Origin: Cystobacter fuscus DSM 2262
GTDB taxonomy: Bacteria > Myxococcota > Myxococcia > Myxococcales > Myxococcaceae
Assembly (NCBI RefSeq): GCF_000335475.2
Contig: NZ_ANAH02000066.1
Span: forward strand, 372,001 to 436,000
Direction of reading: 5' to 3'
DNA length: 64,000 bases
The translations under genes and the position numbers were made by a program. Numbering within the stretch: position 1 is the stretch's first letter; every line of letters begins with the position of its first letter. Below, piece by piece: positions 40,156 to 50,482 of the stretch. The notes under the pieces were generated by a model. The model was not told the DNA's origin. It did not search any database and saw only the letters and a program-made list of their open reading frames with translations.

Positions 40156-41229
40156 TCATCCGGGACGAGGCCCATCGAGACAATCCGCCAGGGCCGACAC
40201 CACGGTGGCGGTGGTGAAGAGCCGGTTGCGATCCGTGAGCACGGGCAGCAGGAGGCAGCCCTGGGGATCCTCCCAGGGCGCGTGTTCCCCGGGGCGTGGC
40301 ATCCGCATGAGGGGGGCGCTGTCCCAGTCCCCCTCGGGCCGTTGGGTCCGCACCAACCAGTGGAGGCCGGAGCGCAGCGCGTCACGGGAGGGCCCGGGGT
40401 CGAGCCGCAGCGTGGCGAGGGCGAGCGCGGTGTCGAACGCCGTGGACGCGCCCCCGATGCCGTTGCCCCAGCCCCCATCCTCCCGCTGGGTGTCCCGCGT
40501 CCAGCGCACCGCGCGGGCCACCGCCCCGGACGTGTCCCCCTCGAGCTGGAGTAGCTCCGCCGCGTGGCGGGTGGTGTACGTCCGGCCGTGCCACCAATAG
40601 GCGTCCCAGAAGCCCTCGGGTGACTGGTGTTGCCGCACCCGGCGGGTACAGGCCTCGAGCACGGGCCGATGACGCGGCGCTTCCACGGCGTGCAGCACCC
40701 GTCCAGCCAGGGCGCTCACGCACAGGTGCACGTCACACCAGCTGCTCCCCGGATAGCTGGCCCAACCGTCCAGGGAGGGCCGCTCGGCGGGGAGGTACGT
40801 GCGAAAGCCCCCCTCGGCCTCGTCCCAGTAGCGCAAGAGCTGCGCGCAGGCCTCGGCGAGCGCCGCCTCGTCGGAGGGCTCGCCCCGGGTGTGTGAGAGG
40901 AAGTGCACCACGTTGGCGGTGGAGTCGGCGTCGGCGGGGGTGGCCAGACTGAAGCCCCAGCCCCCCTCCTTATGAGCATGCGCCTTCAACCAGTCACGCG
41001 CCCGCCGCAACACGGCCGGGTCCGCGCCCACCCGGGCCAATGCCTGTCCGACATAGGCGGTGACCCATTGCGAGCTGATGACGTCCCGGTCTCCCACCAC
41101 GAACCGGAAGCGGAAATCCAACCAGCGCCCATCCGCCTTCTGCGCCTGCTCCAGGGCTCGCCGGGCTCTCGCGAGCGCCTCGTGGACCGTGCCTTCCAGC
41201 TCCGGCTCCTCTTGTCGAATGGCTTGCAT
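40156..41229 (-). CDS. Prenyltransferase/squalene-cyclase-like alpha/alpha-toroid protein
   Basis: 357 residues from ATG 41229, chosen for its GGGGGAGGA site. Repeated helix-hairpin units with the QW-type signature are visible: ADGRWLDFRF, KEGGWGFSL, AEGGFRTYLP, PEGFWDAYW, EDGGWGNGIGG and PEGDWDSAPL. They mark the terpenoid cyclase/prenyltransferase beta-subunit toroid. The cyclase DxDD acid motif is not obvious, so I would not call it a hopene cyclase. LanC-like and other peptide-modifying enzymes use the same fold. It is the first gene of the minus-strand locus with the peptide and the 378-residue protein. Confidence 0.75.
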   Translation of the reverse strand: MQAIRQEEPELEGTVHEALARARRALEQAQKADGRWLDFRFRFVVGDRDVISSQWVTAYVGQALARVGADPAVLRRARDWLKAHAHKEGGWGFSLATPADADSTANVVHFLSHTRGEPSDEAALAEACAQLLRYWDEAEGGFRTYLPAERPSLDGWASYPGSSWCDVHLCVSALAGRVLHAVEAPRHRPVLEACTRRVRQHQSPEGFWDAYWWHGRTYTTRHAAELLQLEGDTSGAVARAVRWTRDTQREDGGWGNGIGGASTAFDTALALATLRLDPGPSRDALRSGLHWLVRTQRPEGDWDSAPLMRMPRPGEHAPWEDPQGCLLLPVLTDRNRLFTTATVVSALADCLDGPRPG

Positions 41230-41486
41230 CCGCGTCCTCCCCCCAGGTCGTCCGACCCTTCGGCGCTTCATGGACACTCGGGGCCCGAGGACCCGGCGGC
41301 CGATGAAGGTGCCTTCGGCTCCAGTATGGCTGGCTTCAAGGCGCGCGGCGATCTTTTCGATCGGTCAGACGCGCTCCGAAATCCGGCCCAGGCAGACAAT
41401 TTTAGAGGACGCGAGGAATTCGCGAGTTCTCCCGGGCCTGGGGAGCGGGGCCCTCGGATGACGCGGGCCCCGGAGACATCCCGTGC

Positions 41487-41930
41487 TCAGGCGGCTTGCT
41501 CCATCGGCTGAAGCCGCACCCCCATGGCCCGCGCGATGAGCCGCAGGTCATGCTCGCTGATGGAGAACAGCCCGAAGCGAAGCTGGTAGCCCCAGTTGCG
41601 TCGCCCCGCCGAGAAGTCGAGGGACTCGAGCAGGGGCTGGATTGGCGCGGTGCGTGCTGGAAGCCAGGTCACGTCCCGGCGGAACGGACGGAAGCCCCCG
41701 CCCATGTCGAAGACATAGGGCTCTCCGGCCTTCACGAGGCCCAGGGCCGTGAAGGCCTGGAGCCTGTCCTTGCCCTGGAACGAGACGGTCGGCGAGTAGT
41801 AGATGACGCGGTCTCCCGGCTGGAGGCGGCGCAGCGGCGCGGCCTTGCCGTGACAGACCTGCATGAAGCCCGCCTCGCGACCGCGCAGGACGTGCTCGGC
41901 CGAGGCCACCGCGATCCAATCGCGGCTCAT
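41487..41930 (-). CDS. EVE-domain (PUA-like) protein
   Basis: 147 residues from ATG 41930. It has the EVE/PUA-like fold: [54 protein letters not shown] and [13 protein letters not shown] domains bind modified nucleic-acid bases or small nucleotides, and the YxxSP element is part of the pocket. Its ATG overlaps the stop of the VOC gene (ATGA), so they are translationally coupled. The stop lies 257 bases before the toroid start. Confidence 0.85.
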   Translation of the reverse strand: MSRDWIAVASAEHVLRGREAGFMQVCHGKAAPLRRLQPGDRVIYYSPTVSFQGKDRLQAFTALGLVKAGEPYVFDMGGGFRPFRRDVTWLPARTAPIQPLLESLDFSAGRRNWGYQLRFGLFSISEHDLRLIARAMGVRLQPMEQAA

Positions 41931-42298
41931 GACGCGCTCGGAGCGTAGACCCGGAGGCGGTGGCCGTCGGGATCGATGGCGACGAACGTGTGGCCGAAGT
42001 CCATGTCGGTCGGCGCCTGGAGGATGGTCAGCCCACGCCCCCGCCAATCGGCGTGCATCGCACGGACGGTGTCGGCATCGGCGACCGCGAAGGCCAACTC
42101 ACCGCCGCCGCCCGTCACCGTGGCGGCGGGCTCCACCGTGTGTTTCGACCAGAGCCCCAGCTTTCCTCCCGACGACAGGATGAACAGGGCGAAGATGGGC
42201 GAGGACCCGACGGGCGGCCGTCCCAGCAGATCGGTGTAGAAGGCGGCGCTGACGGGCGGGCTGTCGACGTAGAGAAGGACGAAGTTGGGCTCGGCCAT
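41927..42298 (-). CDS. Vicinal oxygen chelate (glyoxalase/bleomycin resistance) superfamily protein
   Basis: 123 residues from ATG 42298 (upstream frame without ribosome site). The two betaalphabetabetabeta modules are visible: [21 protein letters not shown] and [20 protein letters not shown], ending [18 protein letters not shown]. Metal ligands are probably His and Glu, though only the C-terminal DPDGHRLRV is canonical. Similar small VOC proteins sit with WYL regulators and confer tolerance to reactive or antibiotic molecules, but the substrate is unknown. It lies 116 bases downstream of the WYL regulator and overlaps the EVE gene by four bases. Confidence 0.82.
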   Translation of the reverse strand: MAEPNFVLLYVDSPPVSAAFYTDLLGRPPVGSSPIFALFILSSGGKLGLWSKHTVEPAATVTGGGGELAFAVADADTVRAMHADWRGRGLTILQAPTDMDFGHTFVAIDPDGHRLRVYAPSAS

Positions 42299-42414
42299 GG
42301 TGACTCTCCGGGGTGACGAAAAGGGGAACGTCTTCGCCGGAGCGGGGAGAACCCGTCCGGCGGGAACCGTCATAGGAGATGCCCCTGTCAGATTCTGTCA
42401 GCAGCGAGCGGGCG

Positions 42415-43104
42415 CTACTGGGGAGGGATGCGCGTGTGCTCCCGCCACTCGCGCAGCAGCGCCTGGCGCCGGCGCGGATAGCGCGTCTGTGAAGGCGTCA
42501 GCGTGGTGAGCCGATCCGCGCGGAAGTGCCGGAACCCCTGGCGCAGCTCGCACCAGGCGACGATGACGCGCACGCGGTCGAAGAAGCCGAGCGCGAAGGG
42601 CCAGATCGTCCGCGTGCTCTCGGCCTCCTTGAGATCGCGGTACGTGATGACGAGCTTGCGCTCCTCCCGGATGGCCCGCCGCACGGTCCCCAGGTCCAGG
42701 TCTCCGGCCACGAGCGGCTCACCCGGACCCACGAGCAGCGTCGAGGACTCGAGGTCATCCCGCAGGTCCTCCGGGAGCACGGCGGCGATCTTGGCCAGCG
42801 CGTCCCGCGCGGCGAGCCCAAGCCGGTCATCCGCCCGGTGCGCCACCCACCGCGAGCCGAGCACGAGCGCCTCGAGCTCCTCCTCCGAGAACATCAACGG
42901 CGGGAGCATGAAGCCCGGACGGAGGATGTACCCGAACCCGGGCTCCCCCTCGATCCCGGCCCCTTGGGCCTGGAGGCTCGCGATGTCGCGGTAGAGCGTG
43001 CGCAGGCTGATGCCGAGCTTGTCGGCGAGTACCGCGCCGCTCACCGGACCCCGCTGTCGGCGGAGGAGTTGGAGCAGCTCGAGGAGTCGTTCAGCTCGGG
43101 ACAC
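42415..43104 (-). CDS. YafY-type WYL-domain transcriptional regulator
   Basis: 229 residues. The N-terminal helix-turn-helix (RAERLLELLQLLRRQRGPVS, LADKLGISLRTLYRDIASL) is of the HTH_11 type. The C-terminal WYL-like domain (KLVITYRDLKEAESTRTIWP, VRVIVAWCELRQGFRHFRADRL) has the Sm-like fold that senses nucleotides or DNA damage products. The gene precedes the VOC and EVE genes on the same strand (116-base gap), so it is probably an autoregulated operon. It is a close match to YafY-like regulators that control adjacent VOC genes. Confidence 0.85.
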   Translation of the reverse strand: MSRAERLLELLQLLRRQRGPVSGAVLADKLGISLRTLYRDIASLQAQGAGIEGEPGFGYILRPGFMLPPLMFSEEELEALVLGSRWVAHRADDRLGLAARDALAKIAAVLPEDLRDDLESSTLLVGPGEPLVAGDLDLGTVRRAIREERKLVITYRDLKEAESTRTIWPFALGFFDRVRVIVAWCELRQGFRHFRADRLTTLTPSQTRYPRRRQALLREWREHTRIPPQ

Positions 43105-43192
43105 GGGGGGAATCTTCCACGAGAGAGAGCCCCGGGGGGACGGGCGGGGCGCCGGACCGTGCGCCTCCGCCCCCCCCGAGGCTCCAGCCGCT

Positions 43193-44611
<1,419 letters not shown>

Positions 44612-44689
44612 GCGGTTGCTCCTGCGTGGCGGCAGGGGCCGGATGGGGCGGGGAGCTGCTCGCCACACCCGGGCCTCGGAAGCCACGAG

Positions 44690-44768
44690 TCAGCGAGCGC
44701 CGTTACGGGAACCTGAGCCTGGCGGGGAGTCCTCCCCGTTGCAGCGCTCCTCAGGGTGCGCGCACCCT
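44690..44768 (-). promoter_or_regulatory. SAH riboswitch upstream of ahcY
   Basis: On the minus strand the conserved core GAGGAGCGCTGCAAC is followed by a perfect hairpin GGGGAGgaCTCCCC and then GCCAGGCTCAGG. After that comes AACGGCGCTC, which closes the pseudoknot with the first element. These elements occur in the order and spacing of the SAH riboswitch class. Binding of S-adenosylhomocysteine raises expression of the recycling gene. The distance to ATG 44611 is about 80 bases. A palindrome AGGGTGCGCGCACCCT (44753-44768) overlaps the 5' end and may form an alternative stem. Confidence 0.85.
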
Positions 44769-44877
44769 ACCTCAAGGTCGTCGTCCGTCACCAGGGGACA
44801 ATAAAAGGCGGGGAGGGAAGGGGGGCCGACCCGCCCGGCTCCTTCCCACCCCGCCCGGGGAGCGCATCGAACGAGGA

Positions 44878-47631
44878 CTACGGCTGCCCGTTCCCGGGGA
44901 ATGCCACCGGGGCCGGGGTGCTCGCGCACGTGACCGTGCCCGGCTTGTTCGGCACCCAGCGGATGTTGGCGATCGTCAGCTTCATCGTGCCGGAGGTGGT
45001 GAGCAGCAGGGGCGTGTCGACCTCCTGGTAGTTCACGTTCTCATCCCTGAAGCACACGAGCGGCAGGGCGACCTCCGTCCACTCCCCGAGGGGCAGCGCC
45101 TTGAAGGCCTCGGTGACGTCGAGTTCGGCCCGCTGGGGCCACGGAGTGTCCACCCGGGCGGTCACCCCACTGGTCGGGTACTCGCTCATCTTGAGGTCGA
45201 ACACCACCGAGCTGTTCGAGTTGCGGTAGGCCTGGAGGTTGCGCCGCTCTCCGGACGCCTGCATGAGGATCTGCCCCGCCTTCGTCCAGGTGGCCTCGAT
45301 GCCGGCCCACTGGCTGCCCACGCGGTCACCCGTGGGGGTGGCGATGAGTTCGCCCTGGAGGGTCTGGGTGCTCTCACCCGTGGCCTGGCGCACTTCGATG
45401 TCCCACTTGGGATCCGCGCCAATGCGCATGACCCAGCTGTTCTGGTTGCCGCGCTCGAAGATGACCAGCGGCTGGTTCGTGGTGTCCGTCGGCAGGTCGC
45501 TCGCGCCGCAGCCCTTCGCCGGGCTGGCCTCCTCGAGCGCGCCCTGCTCCTGGCCCTGGGCGTAGGTCAGCCCGTAGCCATAGGGGTAGAGGGGCTCGTA
45601 GCTCGCATCCAGCCGGTTGACCGCCGTCTGGCAGGCGCTCTTGGGCCAGGAGTAGGACAGCTTGCCGGTGAAGTCGAAGTGGACCGAGCCATCCTCCTTC
45701 TTGAACAGCACGTCCGCCAGGCCGTCGCCCTCGGAGCCGGGCAGGAAGGCCGCGACGAAGGCATCCGAGCGGTTGAGCTCCCTGTTGGTGTAGAGCGGGC
45801 GGCCCGAGTACAGCACGGTGACGATCTTCTTCACGCCCTTGGCCTTCAGGCTGTTGAGGAGCTCCAGATCCCTCTTGCCCTTGAAGGGGGCGCCGCCGGA
45901 GTTGCTCAGCCGGATGTTGGAGTACTCCAGGGTGAAGTTGTCCCCGATGTCGCCGTAGCCCTCGGCGTAGGGGATTTCCCCGAGCACCACCACGGCCACG
46001 TCGTAGCTCGAGTCCGCGAGCGCTCCGTCGGCGCTGAGCACGGCGTTGGGGGCGATCTTCTGGATGGCGCCCCACAGCGTGGTGCCCCCGCCGAAGTTCT
46101 CGTTCGTGTTGTCATTGCCCTGCCAGCTCAGGGACCAGCCACCGGACTGATCCCGCAGGCTGTCGGCGCTCTCGCCCGCCACGAGGATCTTCGCCGAGCG
46201 CGTGAGCGGCAGCGTGTTGCCGTTGTTCTTGAGCAGCACGAGCGACTTGCGCACCGCCTCGCGCGCCACGGCCCGGTGCTCGGGCGTGCCGACCTGGGCG
46301 GTGGTCATGCGCTCGGAGGGCTTGGGCTTGGTGAACAGGCCCGCGCGCATCTTCACGCGCAGGATGCGGCGCACCGCGTCGTCGATGCGCTCCTGCTTGA
46401 TCTCCCCCTTCTTCACCGAGGCGAGGGTGTTCGTGATGAAGGCCTTCCAGTCCGAAGGCACCATGATCATGTCCACGCCGGCGTTGATCGCCTCCGGGCA
46501 GTTCGCGGCGGTGCAGCTGATGGGCGAGTCGCTGTTGTCCGGCTTGATCTGCCCCAGGGCGTTCCAGTCGGAGATGACGTAGCCGTCGAAGCCCATCTTG
46601 TTCTTCAGCACGTCCGTCAGCAGGTACTTGCCGGCGTGCATCTTGTAGGGCTTGGCGCTCTCGCCCTTGGAGGCATCCTTCCAGCTGCTGAAGGACGCCA
46701 TGACCGTCTGGGCACCCGCCTCGAGCGCGGTGATGTAGCCGCGGCCGTGGATGTTGAGCAGATCCCGCTCGGTGACGAAGGTGATGCCCTCGTTCTTGCC
46801 CTTGAGGGTGCCACCATCACCCAGGTAGTGCTTGGGCGTGGAGACGACCTTCTCGTTGGCCTTGGCGTCCTTGCCGAGCTGGCCCTGGAGCCCCTCGACG
46901 ATCTTCCCCCCGTACGCCGCCACGAGGGCGGGATCCTCGGAGTAGCCCTCATAGGTGCGGCCCCAGCGGTCGTCACGCACCACGGCGAGCGTCGGACCGA
47001 AGACCCAGTCGATGCCGGTGCTGACCACCTCGCGCGCCGTCACCTCGCCAATGCGCTTGAGCAGCTCCGGATCCCGCGCGGCCCCCAGGCCGATGTTGTG
47101 CGGGAAGAACGTCGCGCCCTTCACGTTGTTGTGGCCGTGCACCGCGTCCGTTCCCCAGGTGATGGGGATCTGCTGGGGGTTGGCCGTCTTGTCCATCGAG
47201 GCCTCCCAGTACCTGTCGGCGAGCGCCGTCCAGTCCTGGATCGCCGCGGCCTTGTTCCCATTGGGCCAGGTGCCGCCTCCATTGAGCACCGAACCGATGT
47301 GGAAGTCGCGGACCTCCTCGGGCGTGATGCTCTTGATCTCCGGCTGGGTCATCTGACCCACCTTCTCCTCGAGCGTCATCGCGCTCACGATGGCGTCGAT
47401 GCGCTTCTCCATCTCCTCGTCGCGAGGGAAGGTGCTCTGCACCCGGGGCCAGTCCTGCAGCGGCTCCAGGGGCTTGTCGATGGCCTGCTCGGGCGGGGGA
47501 GGGGGCGGATCCACGGGGCCGGGGTTGGTGGGATCGGGCGTCGGCTCCGGTTTCGAGGGGCACGCCGTCAATGCCAGTAGCGCCACGAGCGCGCACGCGG
47601 GAGTCTTGCGCCTTGCGAACAGCCGTTCCAT
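44878..47631 (-). CDS. Lipoprotein glycoside hydrolase family 3 (beta-glucosidase-type) with C-terminal carbohydrate-binding-like domain
   Basis: 917 residues from ATG 47631. A lipobox LLALTACPSK anchors it to the envelope, followed by a Pro-rich linker. The GH3 catalytic domain has WGTDAVHGHNN, FGPTLAVVRDDRWGRTYEG, KHYLGDG and the nucleophile Asp355 in GYVISDWNAL. GH3 C-terminal and fibronectin-like domains follow. The last 160 residues (ERGNQNSWVMRIGADPKWD, VTARVDTPWPQRAELDV) resemble the extra binding domain of ExoP-type glucan hydrolases. It probably degrades beta-glucans from prey or plant material outside the cell. A weak promoter TTGCGT-N17-TAGCGT (47765-47737) precedes it. Confidence 0.92.
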   Translation of the reverse strand: MERLFARRKTPACALVALLALTACPSKPEPTPDPTNPGPVDPPPPPPEQAIDKPLEPLQDWPRVQSTFPRDEEMEKRIDAIVSAMTLEEKVGQMTQPEIKSITPEEVRDFHIGSVLNGGGTWPNGNKAAAIQDWTALADRYWEASMDKTANPQQIPITWGTDAVHGHNNVKGATFFPHNIGLGAARDPELLKRIGEVTAREVVSTGIDWVFGPTLAVVRDDRWGRTYEGYSEDPALVAAYGGKIVEGLQGQLGKDAKANEKVVSTPKHYLGDGGTLKGKNEGITFVTERDLLNIHGRGYITALEAGAQTVMASFSSWKDASKGESAKPYKMHAGKYLLTDVLKNKMGFDGYVISDWNALGQIKPDNSDSPISCTAANCPEAINAGVDMIMVPSDWKAFITNTLASVKKGEIKQERIDDAVRRILRVKMRAGLFTKPKPSERMTTAQVGTPEHRAVAREAVRKSLVLLKNNGNTLPLTRSAKILVAGESADSLRDQSGGWSLSWQGNDNTNENFGGGTTLWGAIQKIAPNAVLSADGALADSSYDVAVVVLGEIPYAEGYGDIGDNFTLEYSNIRLSNSGGAPFKGKRDLELLNSLKAKGVKKIVTVLYSGRPLYTNRELNRSDAFVAAFLPGSEGDGLADVLFKKEDGSVHFDFTGKLSYSWPKSACQTAVNRLDASYEPLYPYGYGLTYAQGQEQGALEEASPAKGCGASDLPTDTTNQPLVIFERGNQNSWVMRIGADPKWDIEVRQATGESTQTLQGELIATPTGDRVGSQWAGIEATWTKAGQILMQASGERRNLQAYRNSNSSVVFDLKMSEYPTSGVTARVDTPWPQRAELDVTEAFKALPLGEWTEVALPLVCFRDENVNYQEVDTPLLLTTSGTMKLTIANIRWVPNKPGTVTCASTPAPVAFPGNGQP

Positions 47632-47789
47632 GTACTCTCCAACTTGTCGGGTAGGGTGCACTGACTCGCGTGTGCTGCTCCGGGCCATGCGACATGAAAG
47701 TCCATGGAGCAGCAACCGCGTGTCGAAGCGGCGGCGACGCTAGAGGCAAAGGACTGCTCACGCAACGGCCAAGTGAAGATGTCTGCCTT

Positions 47790-47816
47790 TGAACAGAACA
47801 CGAGCAATCGCTCGTG
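47790..47816 (-). terminator. Intrinsic terminator after the sensor kinase gene
   Basis: CACGAGC (47799-47805) and GCTCGTG (47810-47816) form a seven-base stem with a four-base loop. Read on the minus strand it is followed by TTCTGTTC. It separates the kinase gene from the GH3 gene, which therefore has its own promoter. Confidence 0.7.
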
Positions 47817-47851
47817 ACGGCGGCGTGGCTTGCCGCGTCAAGGCCTTGCTG

Positions 47852-50359
47852 TCACGTGCCAGCGACCCGATCCGTCACGTCCTGGCCGGGGAGGAAGACG
47901 GAGAAGCGCGTGCCCTGGCCGGGGCCCTGGCTCTCCGCGTGGATGCGGCCCCCATGGCGCTCGACGATTTCGCGGCAGATGGCCAGTCCCAGTCCCAGTC
48001 CTCCCGCGTGGTGCGCGGAGGCGTTCTGGGCCCGGTAGAAGGGCTCGAAGAGGTGGGGCAGGTTCTCGGCGGGAACGCCAATGCCCTGATCCTCGACCTG
48101 CATGAGCACGCCGCCGTCCAGCAGGCGCACGCGCACGTGGATGGGTTTGTCGGGGCGCGAGTAGCGCACCGCGTTCTCCACCAGGTTGGTGAGGACTTGA
48201 TCCAGGCGCTGCTCGTCCCAGACGCCCACCAGGGGGGTATCTGGCAGCTCGAGGGAGATGGGCGCGGTGGGCTCGCCACGCGCGTGCGCGATGCGGTCGA
48301 CGACCTCGCGCGACAGGGCGCTCAGGTCCATGGGGGCCCGGCGCAACGAGAAGCGCCCGGCCTGCAGCCGTGACACGTCCAGCATGTCCCCGATGAGCCG
48401 GGTGAGCCGGTCCACCTGGCGGCGCAGCCGCTCGAGCGTGCCGCGCAGCCGCTCGGGGGACAGCTCCTGGCCCGTGCGGCACTGGCGCAGGAGCAGCTCG
48501 ATGGTGGCCTTGAGCGGAGTCAGGGGCGTGCGCAGCTCGTGGCTCGCCATGGACATGAACTGATCTCGGCTGTCGATGGCCTCGCGCAGCTCCTTCTGGG
48601 TGCGCTCGATGCGGGCCGCCATCTCGTTGAAGCCCTCGGTGAGCTGTGCCAGCTCATCGTCACCCCGGGCGGGAACGGGCTGGTCGAGCCGCAACGTGCC
48701 GAGCGCCGCGAAGCCATCCCGGAGCGCCGTGAGGCGTTGCGCCACGTCCCGCCCCACCCAGCGCGACAGCAGGAGCGCCACCGCGCCGGCGGCCAGCGCG
48801 ATGAGCACCACGATGAGGCTCAGCCGCGTCACGGCCGCGAAGGCCTGGCGCAGGGGCGCGGTCACCGACACGGTCCACGGCGTGCCCGGCACCTGGGCAT
48901 GGGCGATGAGCAGCCTGCGGCCCGAGGCGTCCACCGCCTCGGTGATGCCCTCGGTGGGGGTGAGCGCGGCGCCGTCGAGGATGGACATCACGGGCGCGCG
49001 GGAGAGGACGCTGTCCTGGCTCGTGGCGCGCAGCAGCTCGCCCTCACGGCGGTCGAAGATCTCCACGCGGTAGTCGCGCGAGGCGGGCGTCTGCTCCCGT
49101 CCCATGCGCGGCAGCACCATGCCCCCCACCAGGACGTCCAGCTGGCCCTCGCCGAGCACCACGGGCGTGGAGAAGGCCACCATGGGCAGCTGATTCACCC
49201 CGCGGAACGGGCGTGACAGGTAGGCCTCGCCCGGGGTCCGTCCCCGCTGGAAGTAGTCGCGGAAGGCGAAGTTGCTTCCCGCGTCGTCGCTCGGCAGCGA
49301 GGGCGCGCGCAGCGGTCGCCCCTCGCCATCGAGCACCCAGGCCGCGTCGAAGGGACCGGGCTGGAACTCCAGCAGCCGCAGCCGCGACTGCAGCGCTTCC
49401 TCGTCCCGCGCGCGCAGCATGGCCAGCAGCACGGGATCCCGCGCCTGGCTGAGCAACAGGAAGCGCGCCATGGTCACGGTCTGCTCCAGCCGGGCGACCT
49501 CGGTCGCCACGGTCTGCCGCGCCTTGTCGCGCAGCTCGCGTTCGATCGCCCTCTGCGCGAAGACCGAGGCCAGGGCGCCCACGGCGAGGATGGGCAACAC
49601 CGACACGAGCGCCACCCCGCGGAACAACCGCCAGCCCACGCTGGACGTCTCGGGCCGCCGGCGCAGGAAGAGCATCAGCGCTCCCCCCAGGGTCATGACG
49701 AAGTACAGCTGCATCCCCGTCCAGGTGCCGCGGTAGCCCGCGACGAAGGCCAGCTGGCCGAAGAGCAGGGTCAACATCCCCACGGCGCCGCGCTCGAGCC
49801 GCGTGTTCGAGCGCCACCACCCCACGCCCAGCAGGGCACCTCCCACGAGGAAGAGCACACCCAGGGGCCGGGCCACCGGACGGTAGACGGGATAGAAGCC
49901 CGGTCCGAGCCAGGAGGGATCCACGAGGATGAACGCCCCGAAGGCCACCGAGGTCGTCAGGAGGAACCCGGTGAACAGTCCCTGGGTGCGCCAGCGGGGC
50001 AGGCTCTCGACGAGGAGGAACGCCCCCATCACGGGGTAGACGATCACCCCCGTCACGACTCCTCCCAGCACCGTGGCCTTCCACCAGTACAGGGTGAGCG
50101 TCCCCATGAACAACGCGCGTCCGACGCCGCCGATCCACATGGGCCAGGCGGGGTAGAGCAGGGCGACGAGCATCGCCGCCGAGCCCACCATGAACGAGGT
50201 CCCCATCAGCCGGATGTACGGATAGATGTGGCGGAAGATGCTCGTGCCGAACTCGTAGGGCACGTAGACCATCGTGACACCGGTCAGCAGCCCGAAGGCG
50301 GCGGCGACCCATTCGACCCGAACCCGGTTCAGGCCTGCTCGAGACACCGCATCGCCCAC
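47852..50359 (-). CDS. Membrane sensor histidine kinase with MASE-like and dCache domains
   Basis: 835 residues. The first 240 residues hold about seven hydrophobic helices, a MASE-type integral sensor. A further helix at about 250-270 leads to an extracytoplasmic dCache region (about 290-510, with FAFRDYFQRGRTPGEAYLS and VAFSTPVVL). Another helix (LSLIVVLIALAAGAVALLLS) and a HAMP domain follow. The kinase has HisKA MASHELRTPLTPL with His607, NLVENAVRY, DQGIGVP and GLGLGLAICREIV of the HATPase. FRDYF in Cache domains often binds amino acids or small acids. It is an orphan with no receiver adjacent. Nothing in the context names the signal. Confidence 0.92.
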   Translation of the reverse strand: MGDAVSRAGLNRVRVEWVAAAFGLLTGVTMVYVPYEFGTSIFRHIYPYIRLMGTSFMVGSAAMLVALLYPAWPMWIGGVGRALFMGTLTLYWWKATVLGGVVTGVIVYPVMGAFLLVESLPRWRTQGLFTGFLLTTSVAFGAFILVDPSWLGPGFYPVYRPVARPLGVLFLVGGALLGVGWWRSNTRLERGAVGMLTLLFGQLAFVAGYRGTWTGMQLYFVMTLGGALMLFLRRRPETSSVGWRLFRGVALVSVLPILAVGALASVFAQRAIERELRDKARQTVATEVARLEQTVTMARFLLLSQARDPVLLAMLRARDEEALQSRLRLLEFQPGPFDAAWVLDGEGRPLRAPSLPSDDAGSNFAFRDYFQRGRTPGEAYLSRPFRGVNQLPMVAFSTPVVLGEGQLDVLVGGMVLPRMGREQTPASRDYRVEIFDRREGELLRATSQDSVLSRAPVMSILDGAALTPTEGITEAVDASGRRLLIAHAQVPGTPWTVSVTAPLRQAFAAVTRLSLIVVLIALAAGAVALLLSRWVGRDVAQRLTALRDGFAALGTLRLDQPVPARGDDELAQLTEGFNEMAARIERTQKELREAIDSRDQFMSMASHELRTPLTPLKATIELLLRQCRTGQELSPERLRGTLERLRRQVDRLTRLIGDMLDVSRLQAGRFSLRRAPMDLSALSREVVDRIAHARGEPTAPISLELPDTPLVGVWDEQRLDQVLTNLVENAVRYSRPDKPIHVRVRLLDGGVLMQVEDQGIGVPAENLPHLFEPFYRAQNASAHHAGGLGLGLAICREIVERHGGRIHAESQGPGQGTRFSVFLPGQDVTDRVAGT

Positions 50360-50482
50360 GCTCGTCGTCTCCCGGAGAGTGGCGCCATGACGACTCCGTC
50401 ACGAGCGCCCTGGATGAACCTCCGACATAGCAGCGTCGTGGATGCGGCACTCGCGGAAAACAGGTGGGGCTCACTCCGGGTG

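Noticed and set aside
39983..40183. 66-residue minus frame overlapping the toroid stop
   Set aside because: Codon use is unlike coding DNA here and no domain is visible; the overlapping promoter and small ORF explain the region better.
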